Positions 53,471 through 62,831 of a stretch of DNA of 64,000 bases are shown here, piece after piece; position 1 is the first letter of the stretch, and the number at the start of each line of letters is the position of its first letter. Position numbers and translations under genes: made by a program. The stretch comes from Candidatus Neomicrothrix sp. UBA2517 (lineage in GTDB: Bacteria > Actinomycetota > Acidimicrobiia > Acidimicrobiales > UBA8592): positions 123,026 to 187,025 of the forward strand of contig DDNP01000020.1 in NCBI GenBank assembly GCA_002341185.1, written 5' to 3'. The notes beneath the pieces were generated by a model. It worked only from the letters and a program-made list of their open reading frames with translations, made no database searches and was not told the origin of the DNA.

Positions 53471-55006
53471 CTATGGTCTGGTTCGAAGATCACGCTTCAA
53501 TATCTTACCTGTTGAAGCTTTAGGCAATTCGGGGACAAATTCAACAAATTTTGGCTTTTGATAACTAGCTAAGTTCTCTTTTGCGGTAGCCATGATGTCA
53601 TCTGAAGTCAGGGTGTATCCTGGCTTTGCTACGACAAATGCCTTTACTGATTCTCCCCATTCGTCATCGGGAACCCCAATCACCGCCACCTCCAGTACGC
53701 CCTCGTTTTTTCCAATTGCTTCCTCAACCTGAACGGAGTAGATATTCTCACCACCAGAGATGATCATATCCTTAGCTCGATCAACGATATAGCAATAGCC
53801 TTCAGAGTCCCAGGTTGCGATGTCGCCTGTCCACATCCACCCATTACGAATCGTTTGCTGTGTTAAATCAGGTCTACCAAAATACCCCAACATATTTGCC
53901 TTTGACTTGACAATAATTTCTCCGGGCGAATTGTTATCTTGGGGAACTATGTTCCCTTCGGTATCAACTATTCTGACTGAAGTGACAAAACCTTCCCTAC
54001 CACACGAACGAAGTCTTTCAGGATGAAGATTTTGATTTATTGCTGCATAATGATCTTCTTGGCTTAGAAAAGTCATTGTTGTTCCCTCGGTTTGACCGTA
54101 TCCCTGAATCAAACTGCAAGGAAAGGACTCTAGCGCCTCTCTGATTACCCTTGTTGGCATTGGGCCACCACCATATTGAATATTCCTAAGTGATGTCAGG
54201 TTATACGACTGGAAATTCGGAACAGACATCATCCAATTAAGCATTGTTGTAACGCCCAAGAAAGCTGAAACCTTCTCTTCCTGTATCAGAGTAAGGGCTA
54301 GTGCTGCATCGAAATTCATTAATACTAACGGGCATCCGTGAGCATGATAATTCATTGCCAATACGATAGGAATGTGAAACATTTGACCTGTGAGCATGTA
54401 AACGTCTGAGGGGACTATACGTTCAGCAACTGTTTGATTCTGCATCCCGTACCAAACACTTTCGTGAGAATGCAGCGCGCCCTTAGACTCACCTGTTGTG
54501 CCACCCGTATAGAGAATAAAAAATGGGTCCTCTCCTCCAATATCTCCTGGCTGAGATGATCTTTCCACCGTCTTTTTTTCCACTAAAGACTCGAACGAAC
54601 CGTCTCCCATATCTCCGTACTCAAACCAGTCATTTACTAAACTTGTACCTGCTTTCACTTGACTGGCTAATCCAGTTAAGTAGCCTTCGACAACCATCGC
54701 TACTGGTTTCCCATTCTCAATTATCTTGATTATCTCTGGAGCAGATAAACGCCAATTCATAGGTTGTGCTATGAGCCCTATTCTTCCGCATGCGTAGAAG
54801 AGAGCAAGATGTTCTATCGAGTTCCTGCTCAAAATTCCAACCCGATCTCCTTTGGTCAATCCACAGGAGATAAAACTCTGGGATATTTTGTTCACGAGCA
54901 ACTCAAGCTCTAAGAACGTTATTCTTTTATCATTCTCCGCATCAATTACAGCTATCTTTTGGGGAGTTAAACGTGCCCATTTCTGTGGTATGAAACCAAT
55001 ATTCAC
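53471..55006 (-). CDS. AMP-forming acyl-CoA ligase (ANL superfamily)
   Basis: A 511-residue ligase: LYTGGTTGESKGALHSH, IQGYGQTEGT, WTGDIATWDSEGYCYIVDRAKDMIISGGENIYSVQVE, and catalytic Lys in KASTGKILKRDLR. The length and motifs resemble short/medium-chain fatty- or aryl-acid ligases. The SDR at 55012 is five bases upstream, so they form a unit. It is convergent with the Sec gene. Confidence 0.92.
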   Translation of the reverse strand: MNIGFIPQKWARLTPQKIAVIDAENDKRITFLELELLVNKISQSFISCGLTKGDRVGILSRNSIEHLALFYACGRIGLIAQPMNWRLSAPEIIKIIENGKPVAMVVEGYLTGLASQVKAGTSLVNDWFEYGDMGDGSFESLVEKKTVERSSQPGDIGGEDPFFILYTGGTTGESKGALHSHESVWYGMQNQTVAERIVPSDVYMLTGQMFHIPIVLAMNYHAHGCPLVLMNFDAALALTLIQEEKVSAFLGVTTMLNWMMSVPNFQSYNLTSLRNIQYGGGPMPTRVIREALESFPCSLIQGYGQTEGTTMTFLSQEDHYAAINQNLHPERLRSCGREGFVTSVRIVDTEGNIVPQDNNSPGEIIVKSKANMLGYFGRPDLTQQTIRNGWMWTGDIATWDSEGYCYIVDRAKDMIISGGENIYSVQVEEAIGKNEGVLEVAVIGVPDDEWGESVKAFVVAKPGYTLTSDDIMATAKENLASYQKPKFVEFVPELPKASTGKILKRDLRTRP

Positions 55007-55011
55007 TTTTG

Positions 55012-55842
55012 TTATAGTCCTTGCTGTCCGGCTTCGCGAAGAAATGGCATCGGATCAGAATGCGGAGGATCATTGGCTGTCGAGCCTGTTGTAAGCCCCC
55101 CATCGACCACTAAACAATGGCCGTTAGTATTCCCAGATTCAGTTGAGGCGAGGTAGAGTGCCGCATTCGCTATATCTAAAGGCATGCCAGGCCTGTTCAG
55201 GATAGGTGATTTAGCTTTGACTATTTCACTTACTTCATCAAGCGCTTCATGGTTATCAGTATATGCTGCAGCTACCAATGGCGTAACCGTTGACCCTGGG
55301 GCAATGCAATTTACCCTAACTCCTGACCTGCATAATTCAGCGGCTACGTTTTTTGTCAAACCTACAACGCCGTGTTTTGCAGCAGCATAAACATGGGGAC
55401 CAAGCCCGCCTGTCACTCCTGCAGTGCTGGCAACATTGATGATAGAACCTGACTTTTGCTCTTCCATATATGGAGCTGCATATTTCATTCCAAGAAATGT
55501 TCCGAAGAGGAGGATATCCAACGTAGCTTTGAACTCTGATGCTTCTATAGAAGCTATAGGGCCCCGAGAACCTACGATACCCGCATTGTTCATGACTACA
55601 TCTAAACTTCCATAAGAGGAAATAGCTGTTCTCATGAGTTCTTCAACATCTTTTTCTTCAGTTACATCACAGTATTTAAATGTTGCTCTATCTCCGATAT
55701 CATCAGAAAATTTTTCACCAAGTTCCTGTTGTATATCTCCGATAACGATAGATGCCCCCTCCTCAAGAAATCTTTCAACAGTCGCTTTCCCTATTCCGGA
55801 TGCTCCTCCAGTTACTACAGCTACTTTGCCTTCTAGTCTCAT
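55012..55842 (-). CDS. Short-chain dehydrogenase/reductase (SDR)
   Basis: A 276-residue SDR from the ATG at 55842, which has AGGAGG four bases before; the longer frame to 55935 would run into the MFS gene. TGGASGIGKATVE, VMNNAGIVG, catalytic HVYAAAKHGVVGL and VRVNCIAPGSTVTPL are present. The longer length and GPIAS segments fit the cyclic-alcohol or 3-hydroxyacyl class. It is followed by the ligase. Confidence 0.9.
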   Translation of the reverse strand: MRLEGKVAVVTGGASGIGKATVERFLEEGASIVIGDIQQELGEKFSDDIGDRATFKYCDVTEEKDVEELMRTAISSYGSLDVVMNNAGIVGSRGPIASIEASEFKATLDILLFGTFLGMKYAAPYMEEQKSGSIINVASTAGVTGGLGPHVYAAAKHGVVGLTKNVAAELCRSGVRVNCIAPGSTVTPLVAAAYTDNHEALDEVSEIVKAKSPILNRPGMPLDIANAALYLASTESGNTNGHCLVVDGGLTTGSTANDPPHSDPMPFLREAGQQGL

Positions 55843-55856
55843 CTTCCTCCTTACAC

Positions 55857-57020
55857 TTATTCCTGTGGATTGATCTTCCCTACTCTTTGCCATGCAAAAA
55901 TAGCTGCAAAAAGCAAGGCTCCAGTACCTATCCAAGAATAGGCAAAGGTTCCTGTCCAGTCCACAATGAAGCCGAATAAAGGTGGCGAAGCTAACGCCCC
56001 GAGATAGTAGCCGGTCATTGTAATCCCAGTTGCTTTACTGATAGAAAAGGGGGCTTTGTCAACGATACAAGCATGCATTGTCCCGATAGCGGATAACTGT
56101 GTCGATACGCCGATGGTTGCTCCAGTAATTACGAAGAACATACCAAGTGAAGGGCCTAGACTTACGAAGAAAACAGCAATTGTTGAGATGGATAATAACG
56201 CTATAAGTAAGTTGATCCTATTTCTGGGTCCTAACCTGTCAGCAAATAACCCATTACATATCATCATTACCACTCCGGAAAAACAAGCTATCGAAGTGAT
56301 ACCTCCAGCAAGCCCCGAACTTGCGTCCATAGAATCCTCTAAGTACGAAACTATCCATGAATAAAGTGGCTGAGATCCGGCGATAAGCAAAAAAGCAGCT
56401 ATTCCAAACCAGAAGAAATTCGTAGGTAACGTTCTTGCGTTGCTCTTCTGGACGCTATTTACTTTGAGATTTGGGATTACGAACAGCGCAGAAATTCCAA
56501 CAGCAATAGCTACTATTCCATTAACCAACAGGATATGTTCCCACTTCCATTGTGATGCGGACCAAGGGCCAATGGCTGACGCTAATGCTGCCATGAAGGG
56601 AACGCCAGCGGTCTTAATAGACATTGAGAAGGTCCTTTTGTCTTTGTCAACTTCTTTCCCAATGGCAACATTAGTTCCTGTATTAGAAAGCCCATATGCT
56701 GCTCCGGCCAAAATACTTGAAATTACCCAGATGATGTAGGTACCAACTATCGCAATTGAGAACGAGCAGATAGCTACGATGGCCATATCAATGGCAATTG
56801 CAGCACGAGGGCCGATTTTTTCGGTTATTTTACCTGTGAGAATAGATCCCAATCCTGTAGATCCAAAATATATACCGACAATTAGTCCTACTTTGCCTTT
56901 AGAGACAAGTAATTCTTCGCTTAAAACTGTAGCCAAAAAACCTGGGAAAAAACCTAATGAAGCACCGATGCCTACAGCTCCCGCCGATACAGCGACAAGC
57001 CCTCTTTCAGAACTTCTCAC
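55857..57020 (-). CDS. Major facilitator superfamily transporter
   Basis: A 387-residue MFS protein with twelve hydrophobic segments; the loop after TM2 reads GKITEKIGPRAA and after TM8 ADRLGPRNRI, the usual MFS signature positions. Neighbours are ligase (57063) upstream and SDR downstream, so it may import or export a carboxylic acid. It starts 42 bases after the ligase stop. Confidence 0.87.
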   Translation of the reverse strand: MRSSERGLVAVSAGAVGIGASLGFFPGFLATVLSEELLVSKGKVGLIVGIYFGSTGLGSILTGKITEKIGPRAAIAIDMAIVAICSFSIAIVGTYIIWVISSILAGAAYGLSNTGTNVAIGKEVDKDKRTFSMSIKTAGVPFMAALASAIGPWSASQWKWEHILLVNGIVAIAVGISALFVIPNLKVNSVQKSNARTLPTNFFWFGIAAFLLIAGSQPLYSWIVSYLEDSMDASSGLAGGITSIACFSGVVMMICNGLFADRLGPRNRINLLIALLSISTIAVFFVSLGPSLGMFFVITGATIGVSTQLSAIGTMHACIVDKAPFSISKATGITMTGYYLGALASPPLFGFIVDWTGTFAYSWIGTGALLFAAIFAWQRVGKINPQE

Positions 57021-57062
57021 TAGAGCTTATTAAGGTCGAGTTCAAACGAGTTTGGCTGAGAA

Positions 57063-58691
57063 TCATTCACGAATTTCTGAAGCTATCTGCTCGCGTAGGC
57101 GTATCTTTTGTATTTTTGTAGCGGACATTGGCCATTCTGAAACGAATCGGACATAACGGGGAATCTTGAAGCTTGAAAGATGCCCATTGCAGAAATTAAT
57201 TATTTCATCCTCCGTAGCAGACATTCCCTCTTTCAACTGAATGAAAGCTGCGGGGACTTCTACGTATTTTTTGTCTGGGGCAGAAACAACTTGGGCTAGT
57301 TGAACAGCTGGGTGATGAGATAAGAATCCTTCTATTTCAGCAGCTGCAACATTCTCACCACCGACTTTAAGCATGTCCTTTATCCGCCCATGATATGTAA
57401 CTCTCCCCTCTTCATCTAACGAGCACAAATCACCGGTTCTGAACCATCCATCTTCCGTAAAAGCTTCTTGATTTTTTTCTGGAGCGTTATGGTAACCCTC
57501 AAATACGCAATAACCCTTTATGAGAATTTCACCCTGAACGTGGGGTCCAAGAATCTCGTCATTCTCAGGATGTCGAATTTGAGCCTGTATACCCCTAAAA
57601 AGCCTCCCCGAGGTTTGTGTTCTGTTCTCTAGAGAGTCCTCAACGTGACCAAAAGAAACTACGCCTCCGCATTCAGTCAGCCCATAAGCACTAATTTGAA
57701 CTGTATTTGGCATTCGTTCTTGCATAGAAACGAGCAGATCAGCAGGCCCTACATTGTTGACAATTCTCATATTTAAAACATCAGCGTCATAATCTTCATG
57801 GTTTAGCAAGGCTTCCATTATTGTTGGAAAGCTTGCAAAGTTGAGAGTTGCTTTTTCAGACTTCATGTAAGACAGAGCAAGCTTTGGTTCAAAGTATTCC
57901 ATTGTTAGTAAGGCAGCTCCGGCATCAATACAGGCAATGAGAGGCAGCACGAAACTCATATGAAACATTGGTAAGGGGTCCCACATTCTATCAGTTTCTG
58001 TTATCGCAAATCTGCTCCTACCTGCTTCTACAGCTGGTCTCACCAGTGCTTCATGTGTAATGGGGCAACCTTTGGGGTTTGCAGTCGTTCCAGATGTGTA
58101 CATCATCATCGCTATGTCACGGATTTGTAGGCGGGAACGGCTTATTTCTATTTCTTCAGCACTTATTTGATCGCTAAATGATTCGAAGGTTTTTGTATCA
58201 AGCATTCCTGTTGGCATGCGTTCACCAAACAGAACAATTGTATTTAGGTTTTGAGCTTTCTCAAGGTTAAGTTCCATCGGATTATCTTGGTTGGCTAATT
58301 CAGGAAATGATTCTTGGAGTAGAGAAACAAAGTCTACATGCTCAACGATACGGTCCGTTGTAGCGAGAACCTTTAACTGAGCGTCATCGATAACATAGGC
58401 TAATTCTTTAGCTTTATAACGAGCGTTTATTGGAACAGGCACAGCGCCAATAAGCTGACTTCCAAGAAGAAGGTCTACGAATTCTAGACAATTTGACATT
58501 AATATGCCTACTGAATCGCCGGCATCAACACCTAATGCTTTAAGCGATCTAGCTGTTTTGGATGCTCTTTCAAAAAGTTGACTGTAGGTTGTTCTTGAAT
58601 CCGGAAATACTACGATGTCTGAATCAGGGTATTTATTAACTGCCCTGGCTAATAAGTCTGGAAGCGTATAAACATCAGAAACTACTAACAA
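57063..58691 (-). CDS. AMP-forming acyl-CoA ligase (ANL superfamily), paralogue of the 37102 ligase
   Basis: A 542-residue ligase: MYTSGTTANPKGCPIT, AYGLTECGG, RTGDLCSLDEEGRVTYHGRIKDMLKVGGENVAAAEIE, and catalytic Lys in SATKIQKIRLRE. It is recognisably the paralogue of the 37102 gene (same ends SSFKIPR and EWPM, same KGCPxTH). It starts the minus-strand run 58.7-53.5 kb with MFS, SDR and a different ligase. Substrate unknown. Confidence 0.92.
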   Translation of the reverse strand: MLVVSDVYTLPDLLARAVNKYPDSDIVVFPDSRTTYSQLFERASKTARSLKALGVDAGDSVGILMSNCLEFVDLLLGSQLIGAVPVPINARYKAKELAYVIDDAQLKVLATTDRIVEHVDFVSLLQESFPELANQDNPMELNLEKAQNLNTIVLFGERMPTGMLDTKTFESFSDQISAEEIEISRSRLQIRDIAMMMYTSGTTANPKGCPITHEALVRPAVEAGRSRFAITETDRMWDPLPMFHMSFVLPLIACIDAGAALLTMEYFEPKLALSYMKSEKATLNFASFPTIMEALLNHEDYDADVLNMRIVNNVGPADLLVSMQERMPNTVQISAYGLTECGGVVSFGHVEDSLENRTQTSGRLFRGIQAQIRHPENDEILGPHVQGEILIKGYCVFEGYHNAPEKNQEAFTEDGWFRTGDLCSLDEEGRVTYHGRIKDMLKVGGENVAAAEIEGFLSHHPAVQLAQVVSAPDKKYVEVPAAFIQLKEGMSATEDEIINFCNGHLSSFKIPRYVRFVSEWPMSATKIQKIRLREQIASEIRE

Positions 58692-58746
58692 TGATCCTCC
58701 TCAGGAAGAGATTTGATAAGATGCGGAAATACATCTGGAGATCCGC

Positions 58747-59085
58747 ATGTTGACACCTAAAGAGGTAGCCGAAAGACATATTACCGCAGTCAAGGGCGGA
58801 GACCCATTCCTAATGGCAGCTGACTACGCAGATGATGCGATTCTGATCCGAGGGAACGATACATACACAGGAAAGGTCGAAATTTATGATTATTTCAAAA
58901 GTGTTCCTAGTCGTTTAGGATCAGCAAAGGTTGAATTTACGAATGTTGAAATTAAAGAAGACACAATAGTATTTGACTGGCTTATCTCCAACAGTCCGAC
59001 GAATGCTTCCGGCCAAGATCACTTGTTAATTGCAAACGGCCTCATCGTCAAACAAGAAGTTTTTTTGCAAAATTCAGATTTCTAG
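58747..59085 (+). CDS. SnoaL-like NTF2-fold protein
   Basis: A 112-residue protein: LTPKEVAERHITAVKGGDPFLMAADYADDAILI and a later GLIVKQEVFLQ, the compact SnoaL-like fold. It is divergent from the ligase at 58691 and overlaps the CMD gene stop by four bases. No catalytic residue is assigned. Confidence 0.72.
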   Translation: MLTPKEVAERHITAVKGGDPFLMAADYADDAILIRGNDTYTGKVEIYDYFKSVPSRLGSAKVEFTNVEIKEDTIVFDWLISNSPTNASGQDHLLIANGLIVKQEVFLQNSDF

Positions 59086-59804
59086 GATCTACCCTCCATG
59101 ATACCGTCTGCGCCAGGTAGCCAAGAGGCAACTCCTGATACTGGGATTGCACAAATTACCGACTCAACAATTTCAGCTTCAGTGGCCCCAGCTTTTCGGG
59201 CACCGTTTGCGTGAACATTTACAAACCTTGATGAGAATTCAGCAGCATTAACAGTACAAAGAAGCAACTCTACATTCTTTGCATCTAAAAGATTTTCGGC
59301 GAGACTAAATTCACGCATCAGCACATAGCCTTCTAAAGCTCTTGGCGCTTCATCAGCCATCAATTTGACGTAAGGAGGAATAAACCCGAAATATTGCTCG
59401 AAGTATTCAAGACAACTTTCACGATCCACAGGGTAAGTCGGGATTGAGTCATTGCTTATATCTATTTCGTCAGAAAATACTCTGTTGACTGCTTCAGTAA
59501 ATCTTGCATAAACTTCTTCGCCTCTACTAATAAAAACCGTTAAGGCTGCCCCGCGAGAGTCATTTAGTGTGAGACCTAGTTCTTTGCTTCTTTCTAATTC
59601 GTTGTAAAGCAAACCCTCATGCCCTTTAACCGCGGCTGCAGACGCCATAAACAGTGCTTTAGCCCATGCTGGCAAAGCACCATCGCGATCTGTAACATCT
59701 CGCATTCGAGCATAACCTTCTGCAAATTTTTGCGATTTGGCGGCGATTTCTCCAGTGTTTAGAACTTGGCTACCTAAACTTCCGTGATCTGCATTTTCTG
59801 ACAT
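59082..59804 (-). CDS. CMD-family protein without the Cys pair, two domains
   Basis: A 240-residue protein with two CMD-like repeats (about residues 45-110, AWAKALFMASAAAVKGHEGLLYNELERSKELGL, and 165-230, LLLCTVNAAEFSSRFVNVHANGARKAGATEAEIVES). Neither has the CxxC redox motif; the second keeps the conserved His (VHANGAR). It may be a structural, decarboxylase- or hydrolase-type member. It is in a run with the SDR and acyl-CoA dehydrogenase (61.7-59.1 kb). Confidence 0.78.
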   Translation of the reverse strand: MSENADHGSLGSQVLNTGEIAAKSQKFAEGYARMRDVTDRDGALPAWAKALFMASAAAVKGHEGLLYNELERSKELGLTLNDSRGAALTVFISRGEEVYARFTEAVNRVFSDEIDISNDSIPTYPVDRESCLEYFEQYFGFIPPYVKLMADEAPRALEGYVLMREFSLAENLLDAKNVELLLCTVNAAEFSSRFVNVHANGARKAGATEAEIVESVICAIPVSGVASWLPGADGIMEGRS

Positions 59805-59813
59805 AACTCTCCT

Positions 59814-60566
59814 TTATAATTTAGAAACCTCACCGCCATCTATGACGAAACAAGAACCTGTAACGAAAGAAGAAACTGGTGATATTAAATAAGCAACAAG
59901 CGGTCCGATCTCTTCAGGGTCACCCATTCTTCGTTGAGGAATTTTTTTTAGTCGTGCTTTTAGAATAATTTCATCCTCAAGAACAGCTGATTGTGCTGAT
60001 GTCGCGAAAGCGCCAGGTGCAACGACATTGACTCTTATATCGTGACGAGCCCATTCAGCAGCTATAGATTCCGTAAAACGCATTAAAGCACCTTTCGACG
60101 AAGAATAAGACGCCAAGGAAGCTTTGCCTTTTAAACCTGATGTTGAAGCAATGTTGACAATAGACCCTTTCGTCTCATTAGAAACGAAATATTTAGCTGC
60201 ATCTTTTGAAATCAGTGCAGGTGCAATCAAATTTACCGCAAACACTTCTTCCATTACTGAAATATCACTGGAGATAAAATTTTCTGCTGGCGCAATCCCA
60301 GCGTTATTTACTACGGCGTTTAATGCGCCAAATCGATCGAGTGTTTGGTCGACCAAAGTAGTAACAGCATTTTTATCTGCCATATCGCAAATAATTGAAT
60401 ATATTTTTTCGGGAGCGTAGGTTGACAATTCTTCTAACGAATCCTTAGACCTTGCTACTGCGACTACAGAAGCCCCTTCATCAATAAGGTGTTTGCAAAT
60501 TGCTTTACCCAACCCTCGGCTTGCTCCAGTAACTAGGACGACATGATTATCAATTTCAAGATTCAT
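59814..60566 (-). CDS. Short-chain dehydrogenase/reductase (SDR)
   Basis: A 250-residue SDR: TGASRGLGKAICKHL, AVVNNAGIAPAE, catalytic ASYSSSKGALMRF, VRVNVVAPGAFATS. The start overlaps the acyl-CoA dehydrogenase stop by eleven bases. It resembles the SDR at 23366 in motif layout. Confidence 0.9.
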   Translation of the reverse strand: MNLEIDNHVVLVTGASRGLGKAICKHLIDEGASVVAVARSKDSLEELSTYAPEKIYSIICDMADKNAVTTLVDQTLDRFGALNAVVNNAGIAPAENFISSDISVMEEVFAVNLIAPALISKDAAKYFVSNETKGSIVNIASTSGLKGKASLASYSSSKGALMRFTESIAAEWARHDIRVNVVAPGAFATSAQSAVLEDEIILKARLKKIPQRRMGDPEEIGPLVAYLISPVSSFVTGSCFVIDGGEVSKL

Positions 60567-61701
60567 CTTTATACTCTGACATCAAACGCGCAGTAATTCC
60601 CAAGCGCAATACTTCAGATGCCCCTTCATAAACTCTCATTGGTCGTGCTTGTCTATAAAATTTTTCAATTTTTGAACCGCGGATTAATCCCCATCGACCC
60701 ATTGTTTGCACGCAACGATCCACTACTCTGGTGGCCGCCTCTGTTGCTGCTAGTTTCGCCAGTGACGATCGGTCAAGATTTTTTCCTGGATCAACGCTAG
60801 CAAGTGACGCTGTTTGATAGGTTAGATATCTTGAAGATTCCAGATCTGCCCAAGAATCAGCTAGTAGTGTCGCAACTGGTCCGTGCTTGGCTAAAGGTCT
60901 TCCAAACTGCTCTCGATTGCTACAGTGTTTCACTGCTTCGCGCAAAGCACCTTCCATAACTCCTAAAGCCGCTCCAGCTACCGATATTCGAAAAACTGAT
61001 AACGTTGCGAGAACATGTCTAAATGCTGCCCCAGGTTCACCGAGTCTAGAACTCTCGTTGAGCACTACATCATTAAATTCTAGGTCACCAAGTACATGTG
61101 GAGCGATAATTTCAGGCGAGGGCGTAGATGACAAACCTTCCGAGTCCCCTGGTACAAGGAAAAGCGAATACCCATCACCCTCCCTAGCCAACGTCGTGTA
61201 GAAAGCGGCTACTCCAGCATTAGAAATAAAAGACTTTGCGCCGTTAAGTATTAGTTCGTTCCCTTTTCTATCTACAGTTGTAGTTATACCCTTAAGGTCA
61301 GAACCTGCTACTGGCTCAGTCAATGCCAATGCTGCCAAGGCTTCGGATTTTGAAACTGCTGGCAACCATTTTTCTTTCTGTTCCTCACTACCAGCCATAG
61401 AAATTGCGTAACTACCTATTCCTTGCAAAGCAAATAGTGAGTCAAGGTGTGAAGATGTTCGCATGAATCTTTCTCTCGCTAAACAAACAGCAAGAGGGTC
61501 AACACTATGGAAACGACCGCCATACTCATGGGGAACCATTAAAGATGAGAGTCCGCTATTTTGAAGGGCTTGGAGGATGGGTTCGTACAACACGCTTGAT
61601 TCGTCTGCTTTCAAAGAATATGGCTCGACGGCATTGGCTAATTCGTTGCAGTCATTGATTACCTCTTTATATTTTGAATCAAGTTCGAACATAGAAGACA
61701 T
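60556..61701 (-). CDS. Acyl-CoA dehydrogenase
   Basis: A 381-residue FAD enzyme: LAALALTEPVAGSDLKGITT, LNGAKSFISNAGVAAF, REQFGRPLAKHGPVA, and the C-terminal MRVYEGASEVLRLGITARLM, which carries the classical catalytic Glu (YEGA). Unlike the enzyme at 32597 it should therefore be catalytically complete on its own. Operon with the SDR and CMD genes downstream; divergent from the haem-oxygenase-fold gene. Confidence 0.93.
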   Translation of the reverse strand: MSSMFELDSKYKEVINDCNELANAVEPYSLKADESSVLYEPILQALQNSGLSSLMVPHEYGGRFHSVDPLAVCLARERFMRTSSHLDSLFALQGIGSYAISMAGSEEQKEKWLPAVSKSEALAALALTEPVAGSDLKGITTTVDRKGNELILNGAKSFISNAGVAAFYTTLAREGDGYSLFLVPGDSEGLSSTPSPEIIAPHVLGDLEFNDVVLNESSRLGEPGAAFRHVLATLSVFRISVAGAALGVMEGALREAVKHCSNREQFGRPLAKHGPVATLLADSWADLESSRYLTYQTASLASVDPGKNLDRSSLAKLAATEAATRVVDRCVQTMGRWGLIRGSKIEKFYRQARPMRVYEGASEVLRLGITARLMSEYKDES

Positions 61702-61752
61702 TGGTTCCTTTGCTTTATTTATGTACCTTTGTCATTCTAGACCGATTTTTAG

Positions 61753-61779
61753 ATGACAAAAAGAGAACTACACTATAAA
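61753..61779 (+). promoter_or_regulatory. Candidate promoter for the haem-oxygenase-fold gene
   Basis: A TATAAA box at 61774-61779 sits about 30 bases before the start, with a weak TTGACA-like ATGACA (61753-61758) 15 bases upstream of it. Weak consensus; the ribosome site GGAGGAAAC before the ATG at 61809 is strong. Confidence 0.35.
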
Positions 61780-61808
61780 ATAAAGAGAAATTATATATTG
61801 GAGGAAAC

Positions 61809-62537
61809 ATGGCAATAACAGAGGTATTTAAACCTGCTGATGAACTAGGAGAAATGACCCCTGAAGAATTTGTCAGTTTAATCAGGGAAGAATGCATGAA
61901 GCCCGCAATGGGCATGTACAACCACCCGTTCGTTCAAGGGCTAGAGGATGGTTCTGTTACTATTCCCCAACTGCAAATCTTCACAGAGCAGTTTTACCTT
62001 CACATTTCCAAAATGCTCCCCTGGATAGGAGCTATATATGTTAGGTGCCCACATGAAGAAGTCAGGACGGCTCTAGTCAAAAACCTTGCTGAGGAATGCA
62101 CAGGGTTTGAGAGCAACACTGCAGCTCACCCTGAATTGCTTTTAGAATTTGCTAAAGCACTAGGTTCTGATGTGGAACAAATCAAAAATGGTGTTCAACT
62201 TCCCGCAGGGCGAAGAATAACAGAATACTTTGAATTTATGGGTCTGTGCAGAGAATGGTTTGTTCCGCTTTCAGCTATAGGCATCGGTCTTGAGTCATTT
62301 GTCCCAGATACATTCACTCGCATGGTCGCTGCACTAAAAGAAAACTACGGAATGACAGATGAACAAGTCATCTTCTGGTCGATGCACATTCTTGCGGACC
62401 AAGACCATGGTGATGAAGGAATAGAAATGGTTTCTGACTTTGCTATCACAGGCGAACAACGTAAAGCTGTTTTTGACTGCACGATAGAAACGAGTCGACT
62501 TTTCTATGACCTATGGAACCTTTATACACTTAGATAA
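61809..62537 (+). CDS. Haem-oxygenase-fold (TenA/PqqC-like) diiron-type oxidase
   Basis: A 242-residue all-helical protein of the TenA/PqqC/HDO superfamily. Candidate metal ligands are Glu and His in FTEQFYLHIS (about residues 60-70), Glu residues in KNLAEECTG and His/Asp/His in HILADQDHGDEGIE near residue 200. The conserved Glu, His, Asp and His layout matches haem-oxygenase-like diiron oxidases such as UndA or CADD, rather than thiaminase TenA. It stands alone between the divergent acyl-CoA dehydrogenase and the convergent ferredoxin/P450 pair, so a redox step in the same catabolic region is plausible. Confidence 0.78.
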   Translation: MAITEVFKPADELGEMTPEEFVSLIREECMKPAMGMYNHPFVQGLEDGSVTIPQLQIFTEQFYLHISKMLPWIGAIYVRCPHEEVRTALVKNLAEECTGFESNTAAHPELLLEFAKALGSDVEQIKNGVQLPAGRRITEYFEFMGLCREWFVPLSAIGIGLESFVPDTFTRMVAALKENYGMTDEQVIFWSMHILADQDHGDEGIEMVSDFAITGEQRKAVFDCTIETSRLFYDLWNLYTLR

Positions 62538-62609
62538 CTTCAGTAGATAATTGAAATCATAATTTTTCAAACACCCAAAATATCGACTTCCTAGAATTCC
62601 GAAACATTC

Positions 62610-62621
62610 CAACAATTGTTG
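62610..62621. repeat. Short palindrome in a convergent intergenic gap
   Basis: CAACAATTGTTG reads the same on both strands. It lies in the 90-base gap between the haem-oxygenase-fold gene and the ferredoxin gene. It has no T-run; a terminator or binding site is possible, but a chance occurrence is not excluded. Confidence 0.3.
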
Positions 62622-62627
62622 TGAAAA

Positions 62628-62831
62628 TCAATAAGTTATTGCTCTTGTCGGACACAAGGTAGCTGCTTCTAAAATTTGGCTTTCAAAATCTTCTGTAGGC
62701 TCTGCAATAAGAACTTTCGCTTCCATGGGTCCAGCTATCACGAACAAGTCCGGCGCTACCCGGGCGCAATATCCAGTTCCTTGACAAATTTCATGGTCAA
62801 CTTTGAGGTTAAATTTCTTTTCTGCAGTCAT
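62628..62831 (-). CDS. Ferredoxin (3Fe-4S type), P450 partner
   Basis: A 67-residue ferredoxin with Cys at positions 16 and 22 in CQGTGYC and one late Cys in LCPTRAI; three ligands fit a [3Fe-4S] cluster, the usual P450-redox partner in actinobacteria. The start codon overlaps the P450 stop by one base (62831), so the two are translated as a pair. The other two P450s in the window have no such partner next to them. Confidence 0.9.
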   Translation of the reverse strand: MTAEKKFNLKVDHEICQGTGYCARVAPDLFVIAGPMEAKVLIAEPTEDFESQILEAATLCPTRAITY

